This document shows positions 23,081 to 34,541 of a stretch of 64,000 bases of DNA, piece by piece. The position numbers and the translations under genes are program-made. The notes under the pieces were generated by a model. It saw only the letters and a program-made list of their open reading frames with translations, was not told the origin of the DNA and did no database searches. Source of the stretch: Proteles cristata cristata (taxonomy: Eukaryota > Chordata > Mammalia > Carnivora > Hyaenidae); assembly GCA_017311185.1 (NCBI GenBank), contig JAESUZ010004128.1, positions 1,263,001 to 1,327,000 on the forward strand, in the 5' to 3' direction. How positions within the stretch are numbered: the first letter of the stretch is position 1; every line of letters starts with the position of its first letter.

Positions 23081-23280
23081 TAGATACATGCCAGAGATTT
23101 CTCTGTGTGCTTTATATGTTCTAACTCTTTCAGTTTCAAAGCCATTCTATGAAGCAGGTAGTGTGGTTGTGTTTATTTCAGAGGTGAAGAAATGGGAAAG
23201 CTAGATGGCCTGACCACCGAATCTATAAACGGCCAGAACCCAACTCCGGCCTACCTAGCCCTAGTCCACACTACTATGGA
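23081..23280 (-). mobile_element. MIR SINE, antisense
   Basis: 'atgccagagatttctctgtg', 'gccattctatgaagcaggta', 'tcagaggtgaagaaatggga' and 'aacccaactccggcctacct' follow antisense MIR order end to end. Confidence 0.8.
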
Positions 23281-23397
23281 CCAGGACATTTTGTCTCTTA
23301 GTTGGATACAGAGGAAAGATGCTTAAGTTGGCAATGAAGTCTTGTTTTTGAAATGATGGTTGCATCAAGCTGCCTTAGTCTTTAGACTTTATTTGTT

Positions 23398-23615
23398 GGG
23401 GCATCTGGGTGGCTCAGTTGGTTAAGTGTCCAACTTCAGCTCAGGCCATGGTCTCATGGTTCGTGAGTTCGAGCCCTGTAATGGGCTCTGTGCTGACAGC
23501 TCAGAGCCTGGATCCTACTTCAGATTCTGTCTCCCTCTCTCTCTGCCCCTTCACTGCTTGCTCTCTCTCTCTCTCTCTTTCTCTCTCTCAAAACTAAATA
23601 AACATTAATATAAAC
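23398..23615 (+). mobile_element. Felid SINE
   Basis: 'ggggcatctgggtggctcag' head, 'ctctgtgctgacagctcaga' body, (CT)n tract, AAATAAACATT tail. TSD 'ctttatttgtt' (23387-23397) and 'ctttatctgtt' (23616-23626). Confidence 0.97.
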
Positions 23616-23629
23616 CTTTATCTGTTAAT

Positions 23630-23657
23630 CTAACAACCTGTGCCTAACAACCTGTGC
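23630..23657. repeat. 14-bp perfect tandem duplication
   Basis: 'ctaacaacctgtgc' occurs twice head to tail. Confidence 0.95.
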
Positions 23658-24319
23658 CCTGTTTCCAAACTTACTCAGCAACCTCCTGATTACAGTTTGT
23701 CTTCCCACAGAGGACAACCCACATAAAAGAATATGCCACTAATGTTAAAGCAAACTAGACTTTCTGGTCTCCATGGCAATTACATTTTTTATCAGAGAAT
23801 TTAAAACCTGGTCTTTTAGCCTAGAAGAAAAAAATAGACGTTCTTCTCCTTATTCCTCCCACTAAGTACAACAATATATTATGTAAATGTATTATGATAT
23901 TATATAAAACAAACATAAGAAGACTCTGAAAGACAGAGAAAAGGCAAACTGATGAGAAATCTAAAGACCCAAGGAGGAAGACTGTGCTAAATTCCCTGCA
24001 TTTTCTTTTTGCCTCCTGTGCCCCTGACTGAAAACTGGGTGAGCTGCACCCAATGGGTGCAGATTAAAAAGAAAGTGTCAAGGGAAATCTGGTCTCTCTA
24101 GTCAATGGACCAGGAAAGAGGCAGAACATTTTTAGACAAGAACTATTTTACTATAAGCAACACCAAATTTAAAAAGTGGCCCTTCACTCCCATCAGCAAA
24201 GGCCAAGTGGAGAGACTGAATTTCCACCCTAACCTGACGTTATCAGTGTACCCCACCCCACCTGCTCCCTGCAAGAGTGGCTGGTATCATGAAGGTCTAT
24301 TAGAGTCTGTCACCTCACA
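23658..24319. other. Single-copy DNA, nothing recognised
   Basis: No repeat or gene recognised; a poly-A run begins at about 24337, just after it. Confidence 0.4.
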
Positions 24320-24985
24320 CTCATGATGACCACCATAAAAAAAAAAAAAAGAATTTAGTAATGGGAGGAAGTGAAGAAATTAGAATCCCTGTACACTGTG
24401 AATGAGATCATCAAATAGTGCAGTGTGGAAAACCAGTGTGGAGGTTCCTCAAAAAATTAATAATAGAACTTCTATATGATCCAGTAATTCCACTTCTGGA
24501 CATTTATCCAAAAGTGTCAAAGGCAGGGTCTCAAAGAGATATTTGCACATCTGTGTTCACAGTGGTATAGCTCCCAGTATCCAAGAGGTAGAAGCAACCC
24601 AAGTGTCTGTCAGCAGATGTACGGATCATTAAAACATGGTCAATACATACAGTGAAATATTAACTCAGCCATAAAAGGAAGGGATTGCTGTCCCTGCTAC
24701 ACCATGGATGAAACCCTGAGGACATTATGCTAAGTGACTTAAATAAGCTAGTCACGAAGAGACAACTATCAGATTCCAACAAGAGAGGCAGCTGAAGTCA
24801 CTAAATTCACAGAACCAGGAAGTATAATGGTGGTGGGCTGGGGAGAGAGGAAATAGGGAAGTTTTCTAAGGGATACAGAGTTTCAGATATGCAAGATGAA
24901 AAAAAGCTCTGGGGATCTACTTCCCAGTAATGTGAATATACTTAACACTATTTAACTGTATACTAAAAAATAAAAAGGTTATGAT
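24320..24985 (+). mobile_element. Old L1M 3' fragment
   Basis: 'aaccagtgtggaggttcctc', 'tatgatccagtaattccact', 'ttcacagtggtatagctccc', 'cagccataaaaggaagggat' and an L1MB/C-like 3' end ('cttaacactatttaactgta') are the ORF2 C-terminus plus 3'UTR in sense order, heavily decayed. Confidence 0.8.
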
Positions 24986-25657
24986 GAAAAATTTTATGGA
25001 TTTTTTTACAATATGTATATAAATACATATACACCATGACCAATTTGAGTTTATTCCAAAGATGCAAGGCTTGCTCAATATTCTAATCATGTAATCTACT
25101 GTATTAACAAGGTCAAGAAGAAAAAATGCCATATTCCTATCAATGGATAAAGAAATAACATTTGACAAAATGCAACACCCATTCATAATGAAAACTCTCA
25201 GAAAAATAAGAACAGAGGGGAATCTTCTCAGCTTGATTGAAAGCACTTATGAAAACCCTACAGGCTAACGTTATACTAAAGAGAGAAAGCTTTCCCCCTG
25301 ACATCAGGATCAAGGCAAGGATGTCTCCTGTCTCTCTCCCCTTGGCAGAACACACATAAATCAATGAAACAGAGAACTCATAAGTAGACGCACACAAGTT
25401 AAGTCCAACTTTTCTGCAAAGGTTCAAAAGCAACTCACTGGAGTAAAGACAGACTTTTCAGTATGTGGTACTGAAAGTTGGACATCCACACACAACAGAA
25501 AATGAGGCCTAGCCTAAACTTCACACTTCATACAAGAATTAGATCAAATGGGTCAACCAATTTAAATGTAAAACATAAGACAATAAAGTTTTTAGGGGGA
25601 AAAAAAACCTAGAGAAACACCTCGGGATCTAGTGGTAATAAGAGCTCTTAGACACCA

Positions 25658-25882
25658 GGGGCACTTGGGTGGCTCCGTCAGTTATGCATCCATCCAACTC
25701 TTGGTTTCATCTCAGGTCATGATCTCATGGTTCTGGAGTTCGAGTTCCACATCAGGCTCTGCACTGATAGTAAGGAGTCTGTTTAGGATTCTCTCTCTCC
25801 CAGTCTCTGCTCCTCCCCTCCTCATGCTTTTTCTCTCTCTCAAAATAAATGAAACTTTAAAAAAAATTTTTAAAAAGGAAAA
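25658..25882 (+). mobile_element. Felid SINE inside old L1M
   Basis: 'ggggcacttgggtggctccg' head to A-rich tail. TSD 'agctcttagacacca' (25643-25657) and 'agttcttagacacca' (25883-25897), 14/15 identical. Confidence 0.96.
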
Positions 25883-26482
25883 AGTTCTTAGACACCAAAA
25901 GCATGATTCATAAAAAGAAAAATTACTAAATTGGACTTCTTCAAAGTAAAAAATTTTGCTCTTTCAAGAGAATAAAGAGATAAGCTACTACAGATGGGGA
26001 AAAATATTTGCATACTACGTATACAACAAAGGACGGGTATCTAGAATGTATAAAGAACTATAAAAACTCAACAGTAAAAAAACAAAAACAAAAACAAACG
26101 AACAATTGAAATAGAAAATGGTTCAAAGACATGGGGAGACATTTCACTGAAGAGGATATACAGATGGCAAATAATCACATAAAAATGTGTTCAATATCAT
26201 TAGCCATTAGGGAAATGCAAATTAAAGCTGCAATGAGCTATCACTACGCACTATACAGAATGGCTAAAATAAATAATAGTGACAACACCAAATGCCGATG
26301 AAGATGTGGAGAAGTCGGATCACTCACACGTTGCTGGTGGGAATGGAAAATGGCACCGCCACTCTAGCCCACAGTTTGGCAGTTTCTTTAAAACCTAAAC
26401 ATACCACGACCATACAGCTTAGCAATTGCACACCTGAGTATTTATACCAGAGAAATGGACATTTACATTTACACAAAAACCT

Positions 26483-26566
26483 CAGGCTTTTTTTCATCCT
26501 GGTGGGTAAGATAGAGGGCCAGATCCTAGAATGGACCTCCCTTAAAAATACAAATAAATAAAAAAT
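26483..26566 (+). mobile_element. Unidentified A-tailed insert in old L1M
   Basis: The L1 text breaks off after 'acacaaaaacct' and resumes at 'aaaacccgtacataaatg'. The 84 bp between is foreign: 'caggctttttttcatcctgg … tagaatggacctccctt' followed by an A-rich tail. 'aaaaacc' on both sides fits a short TSD. It looks like a small retroposed RNA fragment; the source is not recognised. Confidence 0.45.
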
Positions 26567-27114
26567 AAAAAACCCGTACATAAATGTTTGTTGCACCTTT
26601 ATTTGCAGTAGCCAAAACATGATGAATAGCCCATATGTCCTTCGATGGGTGAAACAGTGGCACATGTACACAAGAGAAATACTAGTCATCACTAAAAAGG
26701 AACAAACTATGATACACAAAACAACCTGAATGAATCTTCAGAGAATTTTGCTGAGTGAAAAAATCCAGCCCCAAAAGTTTATAATACTGTATGATTCTAT
26801 TTATATAACATGCTTGAAATGGCAAAATCATAAAATGGAGAGGAGTTTAGTGGATATCAAGCCTTAAAAAAAAAGGTGGAAGAAGGGAGGAGTAGATGTG
26901 GCTACAAAGGAGCAACACAAAGGATCCTGTGTTGATGAAAATGGTTTGTATCTTGACTGTATCAGTGTCAGTATCATGGTAGTGATATTGCACTGTGGTT
27001 TTGTAAGATATTACCTTTGGGGGAAACTAGTCAAAGTGTACTTGGGATATCTGTCTTATTTCTCACAACTACCTGTTACTCTACCATTTATCTCAAAATA
27101 AAAAGTTTAATTTT

Positions 27115-27309
27115 AAAAATTTAATGCTTATTTATTTTTGAAGAGGGCAAGTGTAAGGAGTGGGTGATCTGCAGAAGAGGGAGACACAGGATCCAAGAAA
27201 AACCAGGCTCTGTGCTGACAGCTCACTTGAGATGCTTGACTTCATGAAGGGTGAGATTATGACCTGAGCCAGTCGGATGGTTAACTGACTGAGCCACACA
27301 AATGCCCCT
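27115..27309 (-). mobile_element. Felid SINE, antisense, with internal micro-inversion
   Basis: Tail 'atgcttatttatttttgaag' and head complement 'gactgagccacacaaatgcc' mark an antisense SINE inserted at the very 3' end of the L1M. TSD 'aaaaagtttaatttt' at 27100-27114 and 27310-27324. Inside, 'ggctctgtgctgacagctca' (27206-27225) is in sense orientation although its surroundings are antisense. Confidence 0.9.
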
Positions 27310-27329
27310 AAAAAGTTTAATTTTTAAAA

Positions 27330-29267
27330 AATAGCTCTTTGATGTTATGTATCCGTCTTGTGAGTTGACAAGTATGCTTTCATCTGGGAGAAAGCTCCCT
27401 CTGCTCCAGATCAGGCTTTAGAGTGACTCCAGCCCTGGGCAACCTAGCAAGGGCAACTCATGCGTGGCTTCCCAGGACCTTTGAAAATAACCAACCTTGA
27501 GATTTGCCACATTATTTTCCCTTTCCAACTCCTATAAAGTTAATATTATCTCAAGATGAATTCAAATACCACTTTTCCATGAGTTCTGGGGCACCACCCT
27601 GGGGTTCCTTGACCCTCTCTCTGAAGGCCTCCAGCACTTGCTGTTTATTTATGCCTGTAAGCCACAATGGCAACAACAAAAGGTATATTTATGCCACATG
27701 GGCAATGGGTCCTATTCAAAACAGGGACCTAGAAGCAAGCCAGCTGGTTATGGCAGGCTTTGTAGGTCTCATGGCTTTGGACAAGGGCAATGGCTAGTTT
27801 TCATACTGGTGACTTTCAAATACTCAAAGGTGCAGGAAGTCCCGTCAGCCTGAACCTGGGCGAGAGATTCCCCAAACCACCACATGCCTGCAGGCTCCCA
27901 CACCAGCCACTTAGGCGTGCTATTTCCCTCTCTTCCAGCCAGGACTTCACCTGGTGGGTGAAGGCTGGGTCTAGCGGCGGCGAGTGCACATCACCCAGGT
28001 GGCCGGCGGACAGACAAGAAGGAGGAGCTGGCACAGAGCGCAGACATACAGAGGAGCAGCAAGTGTGGGAGAATTTGAAATACTTTTTAAATCTTACATT
28101 GTGAGATTTCACAATAAGACGTAATATTCTGGATATATTGGGATTTGTAGTATCAAACTAATTTCACCTGTTTCTTTTTACCTTTTTAATGTGGTTACTA
28201 TAAATGTAAAACCACGTGTAAGACCCGCATTCTGCATGGCCACATGTCCCTGCATTCTGCTTCTAGCGGCCAGCACTGGTCTACACACCTCCCTAAGTAT
28301 GTGCATGTATCTTTCTAAACATGGCGACCATTTAATAAACTGGAACATCTTGTCTATACTACCTACAGAGTGAGAACACTGACACACTTATTCCGCCAAC
28401 CTCCATCCTGTCTTCCTGAAGTACGTGAATACAGAGCTAAAATCTCATTTCCCCTGAGTCCTTTGTAGCCAAGTGCTGTATGAGATCAAGCTCCACCATC
28501 CGGTCACACTGTACACAACTTAGAAGCAGAGGGAGAGAAAGTGGAAGAAGCAGTCCCTCTTGAGAAGTTTCTCCAGCAGACATGGTGGTTCCTGGGGCAG
28601 CTGTAAATTTGGGGTCTGGAACTAGTCCCAGCACTATAGCTGCCAGTTGGGCTGTGGCTGCTGTGTTGTGTCGGCCCCACAGTCCTGCCATGAGATTGGC
28701 TGCTTCTCCTGTGGGTTGCTCCTTGTTTGTGTGATGCATCATCCCGACCGCTTGTCAGCCCTTCTCAAGGGATCTCATTACCCACCAAGATGCTTTACCA
28801 CATGTCTTTATGCTCAAACATGCCTGCTAAGAATGAAGGCAGGGTCTATGACCAAACTCGATTGTTTGCCTTTTAAGGAAGAGGGGCTAGCTTCTCTTCT
28901 GCATGTGTCCCTAACGCAACTTGCACAACTCAGTAGAGGTCCCTAACAAATGTTACAGTAACAATGGGGATAAAGTTAGATTCTGCTGCCGTAAAATAAT
29001 CGCAGGCTTTTAAGAGTAATACATGGCAAGAAAAGGCTTTTTCAAAGTTTCCAATTCCTGTGCTAAAGTTAAGAGAATTTTATTTGGCTTACTATACTTC
29101 TTTGCAGAAAAAGATCAAGTTATGACTTACATATCCTTTCTTTATGGTCTGATGTGTATTTGTATGTTTGACTAACAGATAATATTTTTTCTATTTCACA
29201 TTTTTTCTCTAAGGACATTCATCAAAGAATCTTAATAAGCAAAATTTTAAATTTTAGAAAGCAAGAT
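27330..29267. other. Single-copy DNA, nothing firm
   Basis: Nearly 2 kb without a clear repeat; 27560-27650 has weak L2-like wording. Opposed ORFs (27790-28104 plus, 27816-28112 minus, 28437-28742 minus, 28647-28946 plus) shadow one another and show no known domain. Confidence 0.4.
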
Positions 29268-29544
29268 GGGTATCCTCTTACTTTGTTGTTTTATTTTTTC
29301 AGTTGAATTCTTTTTCTTTTTAACATTTTTTTATTTTATTTTTATTTTTTACAAATAGTTTATTGTCAAGTTGGTTCCATATAACACCCAGTGCTCATCC
29401 CCAAGTGCCCTCCCTCCATGCCCATCCCCCTCCCCCCTACATCCATCAGTTCTCAGTTTTTGTCAGCATTCAAGAGTCTCTCATGGTTTGCCTCTCCCCC
29501 TTTCCCCCACCATTTCTGCCCTTCTTCTCCCTCTTGGTCCTCGG

Positions 29545-31118
29545 TTAAGCTCCTCCTAATCCTCCTATACGTGCACACATATGATATTTGTCTTTCTCTG
29601 CCTGACTTATTTGGCTCAGCATAACACCCTCAAGGTCCATCCATGTTGCTACACATGGCCAGATTTCATTGTTTCTCATTGCCATGTAGTATTCCATGGT
29701 ATAGATAAACCACATCTTCTTGATCCATTCATCTGTTGATGGACACTTAAGCTCTTTCCATGTTTTAACTATTGTGGAGAGTGCTGCTATGAACATTGGG
29801 GTACATGTGCTCCTATGCATCAGCATTTCTGTATCCCTTGGGTAAATTCTTAGCAGTACTATTGCTGGGTCATAGGGGAGTTCTATTGTTAGTTTCCTGA
29901 GGAACCTCCACACTGTTTTCCAGAGGGGCTGTACCAGTTTACACTCCCACCAACAGTGTAGGAGGGTGCCCGTTTCTCCACATCCTCGCCAGCATTTAGA
30001 GTTCTCTGATTTGCTCATTTTAGGCACTCTGACTAGCGTGAGGTGGTATCTCAGTGTGGTTTTGATTTGTATTTCTCTGATGAGGAGGGATGCTGAGCAT
30101 CATTTCATGTGTCTGTTGGCCATCTGGATGTCCTCTTTGGAGAAGTGTCTGTTCATATCTTCTGCCCATTTCTTTGCTGGGTTGTTTGTTTTTCGGGTGT
30201 GGAGTTTGGTGAGTTCCTTATATATTCTGGATATTAACCCTTTATCTGATATGTCATTTGCAATTATCTTTTCCCATTCCGTCAGTTGCTTATTAGTTTT
30301 GTGGGTTGTTTCCTTGGCTGTGCAGAAGCTTTTAATCTTGAGGAGGTCCCAATCATTTATTTTTGCTCTTGATCCCCTTGCTTTTGGGGATGTGTCAAGG
30401 AAGAAGTTGCTGCGGTAGAGGTCAAGGAGGCTGTTTCCTGCTTTCTCCTCCAGGATGTTGATAGTTTCCTGTCTCACGGTCAGGACCTTTATCCATTTTG
30501 AGTTTATTTTTGTGCATGGTGTGAGAAAATGATCTAGTTTCATTCTTCTGCATGTTGCTGTCCAGTTCTCCCAACACCATCTGTTAAAAAAGCTGTCTTT
30601 TTTCCATTGGATATTCTTTCCTGCTTTATCAAAGATTACTTGGCTGTATACTTTTGAGTCCACTTCTGAGTTCTCGATTCTGTTCCATGGGTCTGTGTGT
30701 CTGGTTTTGTGCCAATACCATACTGTCTTGATGATGACAGCTTTGTAGTAGAGGCTAAAGTCTGGGATGGTGATACCTCCTGTTTTTGGTTTTATTTTTC
30801 AGTATGACTGGCTATTCGGGGTCTTTTGTGGTTCCATACAAATTTTAGGATAGTTTGTTCTAGTTTCGAGAAGTATCCTGGTGCAGTTTTGATTGGAATC
30901 GCATTGAATGTGTAGAGTGCTTTGGGTAGTAATGACATCTTAACTATCTTTATTCTTCCTATCCATGAGCATGGAATGTTTTTCCATTTCTTTGTGTCTT
31001 CTTCAATTTCCTTCATAAGTTTTCTATAGTTTTCACCATACAGATCTCTTGTATTCTTGGTTAGGTTTATTCCTATGTATTTTATGGTTTTTTTGTGCAA
31101 TTGTGAATGGGATCAGTT

Positions 31119-31163
<45 letters not shown>

Positions 31164-33657
31164 ATTTTATTGGTTTCCTAGGAGAGAGAGAGAGAGAGAG
31201 ACAGCATGAGCAGGGGAGGGTCAGAGAGAGAGGGGACAGACTCTGAAATAGGCTCCAGGCTCTGAGCTGGCAATCAGCACAGAGCCCGACGCGGGGCTCG
31301 AACCCACGAATGGTGAGATCATGACCTAAGCGAAAGTTGGATGCTTAACCGACTAAGCCACCCAGGCGCCCCTAATGGGATCAGTTTCGTGATTTCTCTT
31401 TCTATTGCTTCATTGTTGGTGTATAAAAATGCAACCGATTTCTGTACGTTGATTTTGTACCCTGCAACTTGGCTGAATTCTTGGATCAGTTCTAGTAGGC
31501 TTCTGGTGGAGTCTGTCGGGTTTTTGATGTAGAGTATCATGTCATCTGCGAAAAGTGAAAGTTTGACTTCCTCTTTGCCAATTCTGATGCCTTTGATTTC
31601 CTTTTGGTGTCTGATGGCTGATGCTAGGACTTCCAGCACTATGTTAAACAGCAGTGGTGAGAATGGACATCCCTGTCGTGTTCCTGATCTCAGGGGGAAA
31701 GCTCTCAGTTTTTCCTCATTGAGGATGATGTTAGCTGAGGGCTTCTCATAGATGACTTTGATGATGTTTAAGTAGGTTCCTTCTATCCCAACTTTCTCGA
31801 GAGTCTTTATTAAGAACGGATGCTGTATTTTGTCAAATGGCTTTTCTGCATCTACTGACAGAATCATATGGTTTTTATCTTTTCTTTTATTGATGTGATG
31901 TATCACATTTATTGATTTGTGAATGTTGAACCAGCCCTGTAATTCAGGAATGAATCCCACTTGATCTTGGTCGATGATTCTTTTTATGTGCTGCTGGATT
32001 CGATTTGCAAGGATCTTGTTGAGGATTTTTGCATCCGTATTCATCAAGGATATTGGCCTGTAGTTCTCTTTTTTTGCTGGATCTCTGTCTGGCTTGGGAA
32101 TCAGAGTGATGCTGGCTTCATAAAATGAGTCTGGGAGTTTTCCTTCGATTTCTATTTTTTGGAATAGCTTGAGAAGAATTGGGATTAATTGTTTTAAATG
32201 TCTGGTAGAATTCCCCAGGGAAGCCATCAGGTCCAGGGCTCTTATTTGTTGGGAGATTTTTGATAACTGATTCGATCTCTTCACTCGTTATGGGTCTGTT
32301 CAGGCTTTCTATTTCTTCCCGTGTGAATTATGGTAGTGAGTGTGTGTTTAGGAATTTGTCCATTTCTCCTAAGTTGTCCAATTTGTTGGCATATAATTTT
32401 TCATAGTATTCCCTGATAATTGCTTGTATTTCTGAGGGGTTGGTTGTAATAAGTCCATTTTCATTCATGATTTTGTCTATTTGGGTGCTCTTTTCTTTTT
32501 GATAAGTCTGGCTAGAGGCTTGTCAATTTTGCTTATTTTTTCAAAAAACCAACTCTTGGTTTCATTGATCTGTTCAATTGTTTCTTTGGTCTCTATGTTG
32601 TTTATTTCTGCTCTAATTTTTACTATTTCTCTTCTTCTACTGGGTTTAGGGCGTTCTTGTTGCTCTGCCTCTAGTTCCTTTAGGTGAGCTGTTAGATTTT
32701 GGACTTGCGCTTTTTCTAATCTCTTGAAATAGGCCTGCAGAGCAATGTACTTTCCTCTTAGCACTGCCTTTGCCGCATCCCATAGATTTTGAATTGTTGT
32801 GTTTTCATTTTCATTTGTTTCCATATATTTTTTAATTTCATCTCTAATTGCCTGATTGGCCTATTCATTCTTTAGTAGGATGTTCTTTAATCTCCATGTT
32901 TTTGGAGGTTTGCCAGACTTCTTCCTGTGATTGATTTCAAGTTTCAAGGCATTTTGATCTGACAGAGTGCATGGTATGATCTCAATTCTTTTATATTTAT
33001 TGAGGACTGCTTTATGTGCCAGTATGTGATCTATCTTGGAGAATGTGCCATGCGCACTTGAGAAGAAAGTAAATTCCCTGGCCTCACGATATAAAGTTCT
33101 AAATATATCCGTCAGATCCATCTGGCCCAATGTGTCTTTCAAGTCCATTATTTCTTTAGTGATTTTCTGTCTGGTTGACCTATCCATTGTTGTAAGCGGA
33201 GTATTAAATTCCCCTGCTATTAGCACATTCTTATCTATAAGCTTGTTTCTGTTTGTGATTGTTTTAGATATTTAGGTGCTTCTATATTCGGTGCATAGAC
33301 ATTTATGATTGTTACTTCTTCCTGATGGATGGACCCTGTAATTATTATGTAGTGCCCTTCTTCTTCTCTTTTGATTGTCTTTAATTTAAAGTCCAGTTTG
33401 TCTGATATAAGTATAGCTACTCCGGCTTTCTTTTGATTTCCTGTAGCATGATATATATTTCTCCATCCCCTTACTTTTAATCTGAAGGTAGCTTCCAGTC
33501 TGAAATGAGTTTCTTGTAGACAGCATATAGATGGATTTCGTTTTTTTATCCATTCTGTTACCCTATGTCTTTTGATTGGAGCATTCAGCCCATTTACATT
33601 CAGTGTTATTATTGAAATATGTGGGTATAGAGTCTTTGTATCTTTTGTAGGGTTCAT
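29545..33657 (-). pseudogene. L1 ORF2 pseudogene (endonuclease-RT-Cys-rich)
   Basis: Starts MNPTKDTKTLYP and ends GGLGGA at the usual ORF2 stop; without the SINE it spans about 1,280 codons, the normal length. The endonuclease has LNVNGLNAPIKR and CLQETHF, but the catalytic Asp of the GDFN box is Glu (AGEFNTPL, codon 33209-33211) and the catalytic His of SDH is Gln (SDQN, codon 32954-32956). The RT has [22 protein letters not shown] and the catalytic FADD box (about 31539-31552). The Cys-rich end [14 protein letters not shown] is present. Frameshifts near 33235, 32860, 32477, 32290, 30790 and 30100-30030, plus the SINE at 31121, break the frame. Confidence 0.93.
31121..31373 (-). mobile_element. 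Young-looking felid SINE inside L1 ORF2
   Basis: Antisense copy with an almost pure T tract of about 39 nt at its left end (the A-tail on its own strand), then a body close to consensus ('ctcagcac'-type, here 'gcacagagcccgacgcgggg') and head complement ending 'gccacccaggcgcccc'. Perfect 15-bp TSD 'aatgggatcagtttc' at 31106-31120 and 31374-31388. The long uninterrupted tail and perfect TSD suggest it is the youngest insertion here. Confidence 0.97.
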
Positions 33658-33908
33658 GTTTGTGTTGGTGTCTCTGGTATCTTTGTTCCTTGCAACCTTT
33701 CCTTCAGAGCGTCCCCCTCAGAATTTCTTGTAGGGCTAGCTTAGTGGTGACAAATTCTTTCAATTTTTGCTTATTTGGAAAGACTTTTATCTCTCTTTCT
33801 ATTCTCAATGACAGGCTTGCTGGATAGAGGATTCTTGGCTGCGTAGTTTTACTGTTCATCACATTGAAGATCTCCTGCCATTCCTTTCTGGCCTGCTAGA
33901 TAGGTCCT

Positions 33909-34541
33909 TCACCACTTGATAGGTTTCCCTTTGTATGTTAGGGTCCTTTTCTCCCTAGCTGCTTTCAAAATTCTCTCTTTGTCCTTGTAAGTTGCCGTTT
34001 TTACTATGATATGCCGTGCAGAAGATCGATTCAAGTTACGTCTGAGGGGAGTCCTCTGAGCCTCTTGTATTTCCACATTTACTTCCTTCCCCAGGTTGGG
34101 GAAGTTCTCTGCTATAATTTGTTCCAGGGCTCCTTCAGCACCTTTCCTTCTCTCTTCCTCTTCTGGGATTCCTATGATACGGATATTGTTGCGTTTGACT
34201 GTATCGCTGAGCTCTCGAATTCTTCTTTCCTGTTCCTGGATCAGTTTGTCTCTTTTTTTGTCCACTTCTTGTTTTTCTCTAATGGTGTCTTCTAAATCAC
34301 TTATTCTCCTTTCTGCCTCTTCAATTCGTGCATTGGAGGCCTCTAATTTATTATGTATCTCATTTATCACATTTTCAAATTCTTCATGCCTATTTTTAAT
34401 TTCCATTCTGTCTGTAGCCATAGTTTCTTTGATGTCCCCTATGTCTTTTTCAAGCCCAGCTATTAATTTTACCATTATTATTCTAAAATCTTGTTCAGTT
34501 ATGCTGCCGATATCTGTTTTGAGCAGTTCATTAGTTGTCAT
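33909..34541 (-). pseudogene. L1 ORF1 fragment, 210 open codons
   Basis: RNA-binding/chaperone ORF1p of L1. Seen in order: N-terminal segment, heptad-rich coiled coil (residues about 25-110, with MEIKNRHEEFENVINEIHNK and IEEAERRISDLEDTI), RRM (about 118-165, NNIRIIGIPEEEERR and QIIAENFPNLGKEVN), and the start of the C-terminal domain (RNLNRSSARHIIVKTATYKD). The frame ends after KGKPIKW by frameshift; the rest of the C-terminal domain continues in another frame to about 33720. Upstream, MMKRKSSPPKKLQE lies in a different frame, joined through a 7-A run at 34541-34547, so the natural start is probably also frameshifted. Confidence 0.9.

Larger units (their letters stand above)
25030..27099 (+). 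mobile_element. Old L1M copy (RT to 3' end), interrupted by a SINE
   Basis: Starts in the RT region ('gagtttattccaaagatgca') and continues through the C-terminal region ('gccattagggaaatgcaaat', 'tgctggtgggaatggaaaat') to an L1MC/D-like 3' end ('gatattacctttgggggaaa', 'catttatctcaaaataaaa'). It carries the SINE at 25658 and an 84-bp foreign insert at 26483. Confidence 0.82.

Noticed and set aside
27790..28112. Opposed ORFs of 104 and 98 codons in GC-richer DNA
   Set aside because: Mirror-image open frames are typical of GC-biased non-coding sequence; no domain seen.
29966..30418. 150-codon plus-strand ORF
   Set aside because: Antisense shadow of L1 ORF2.
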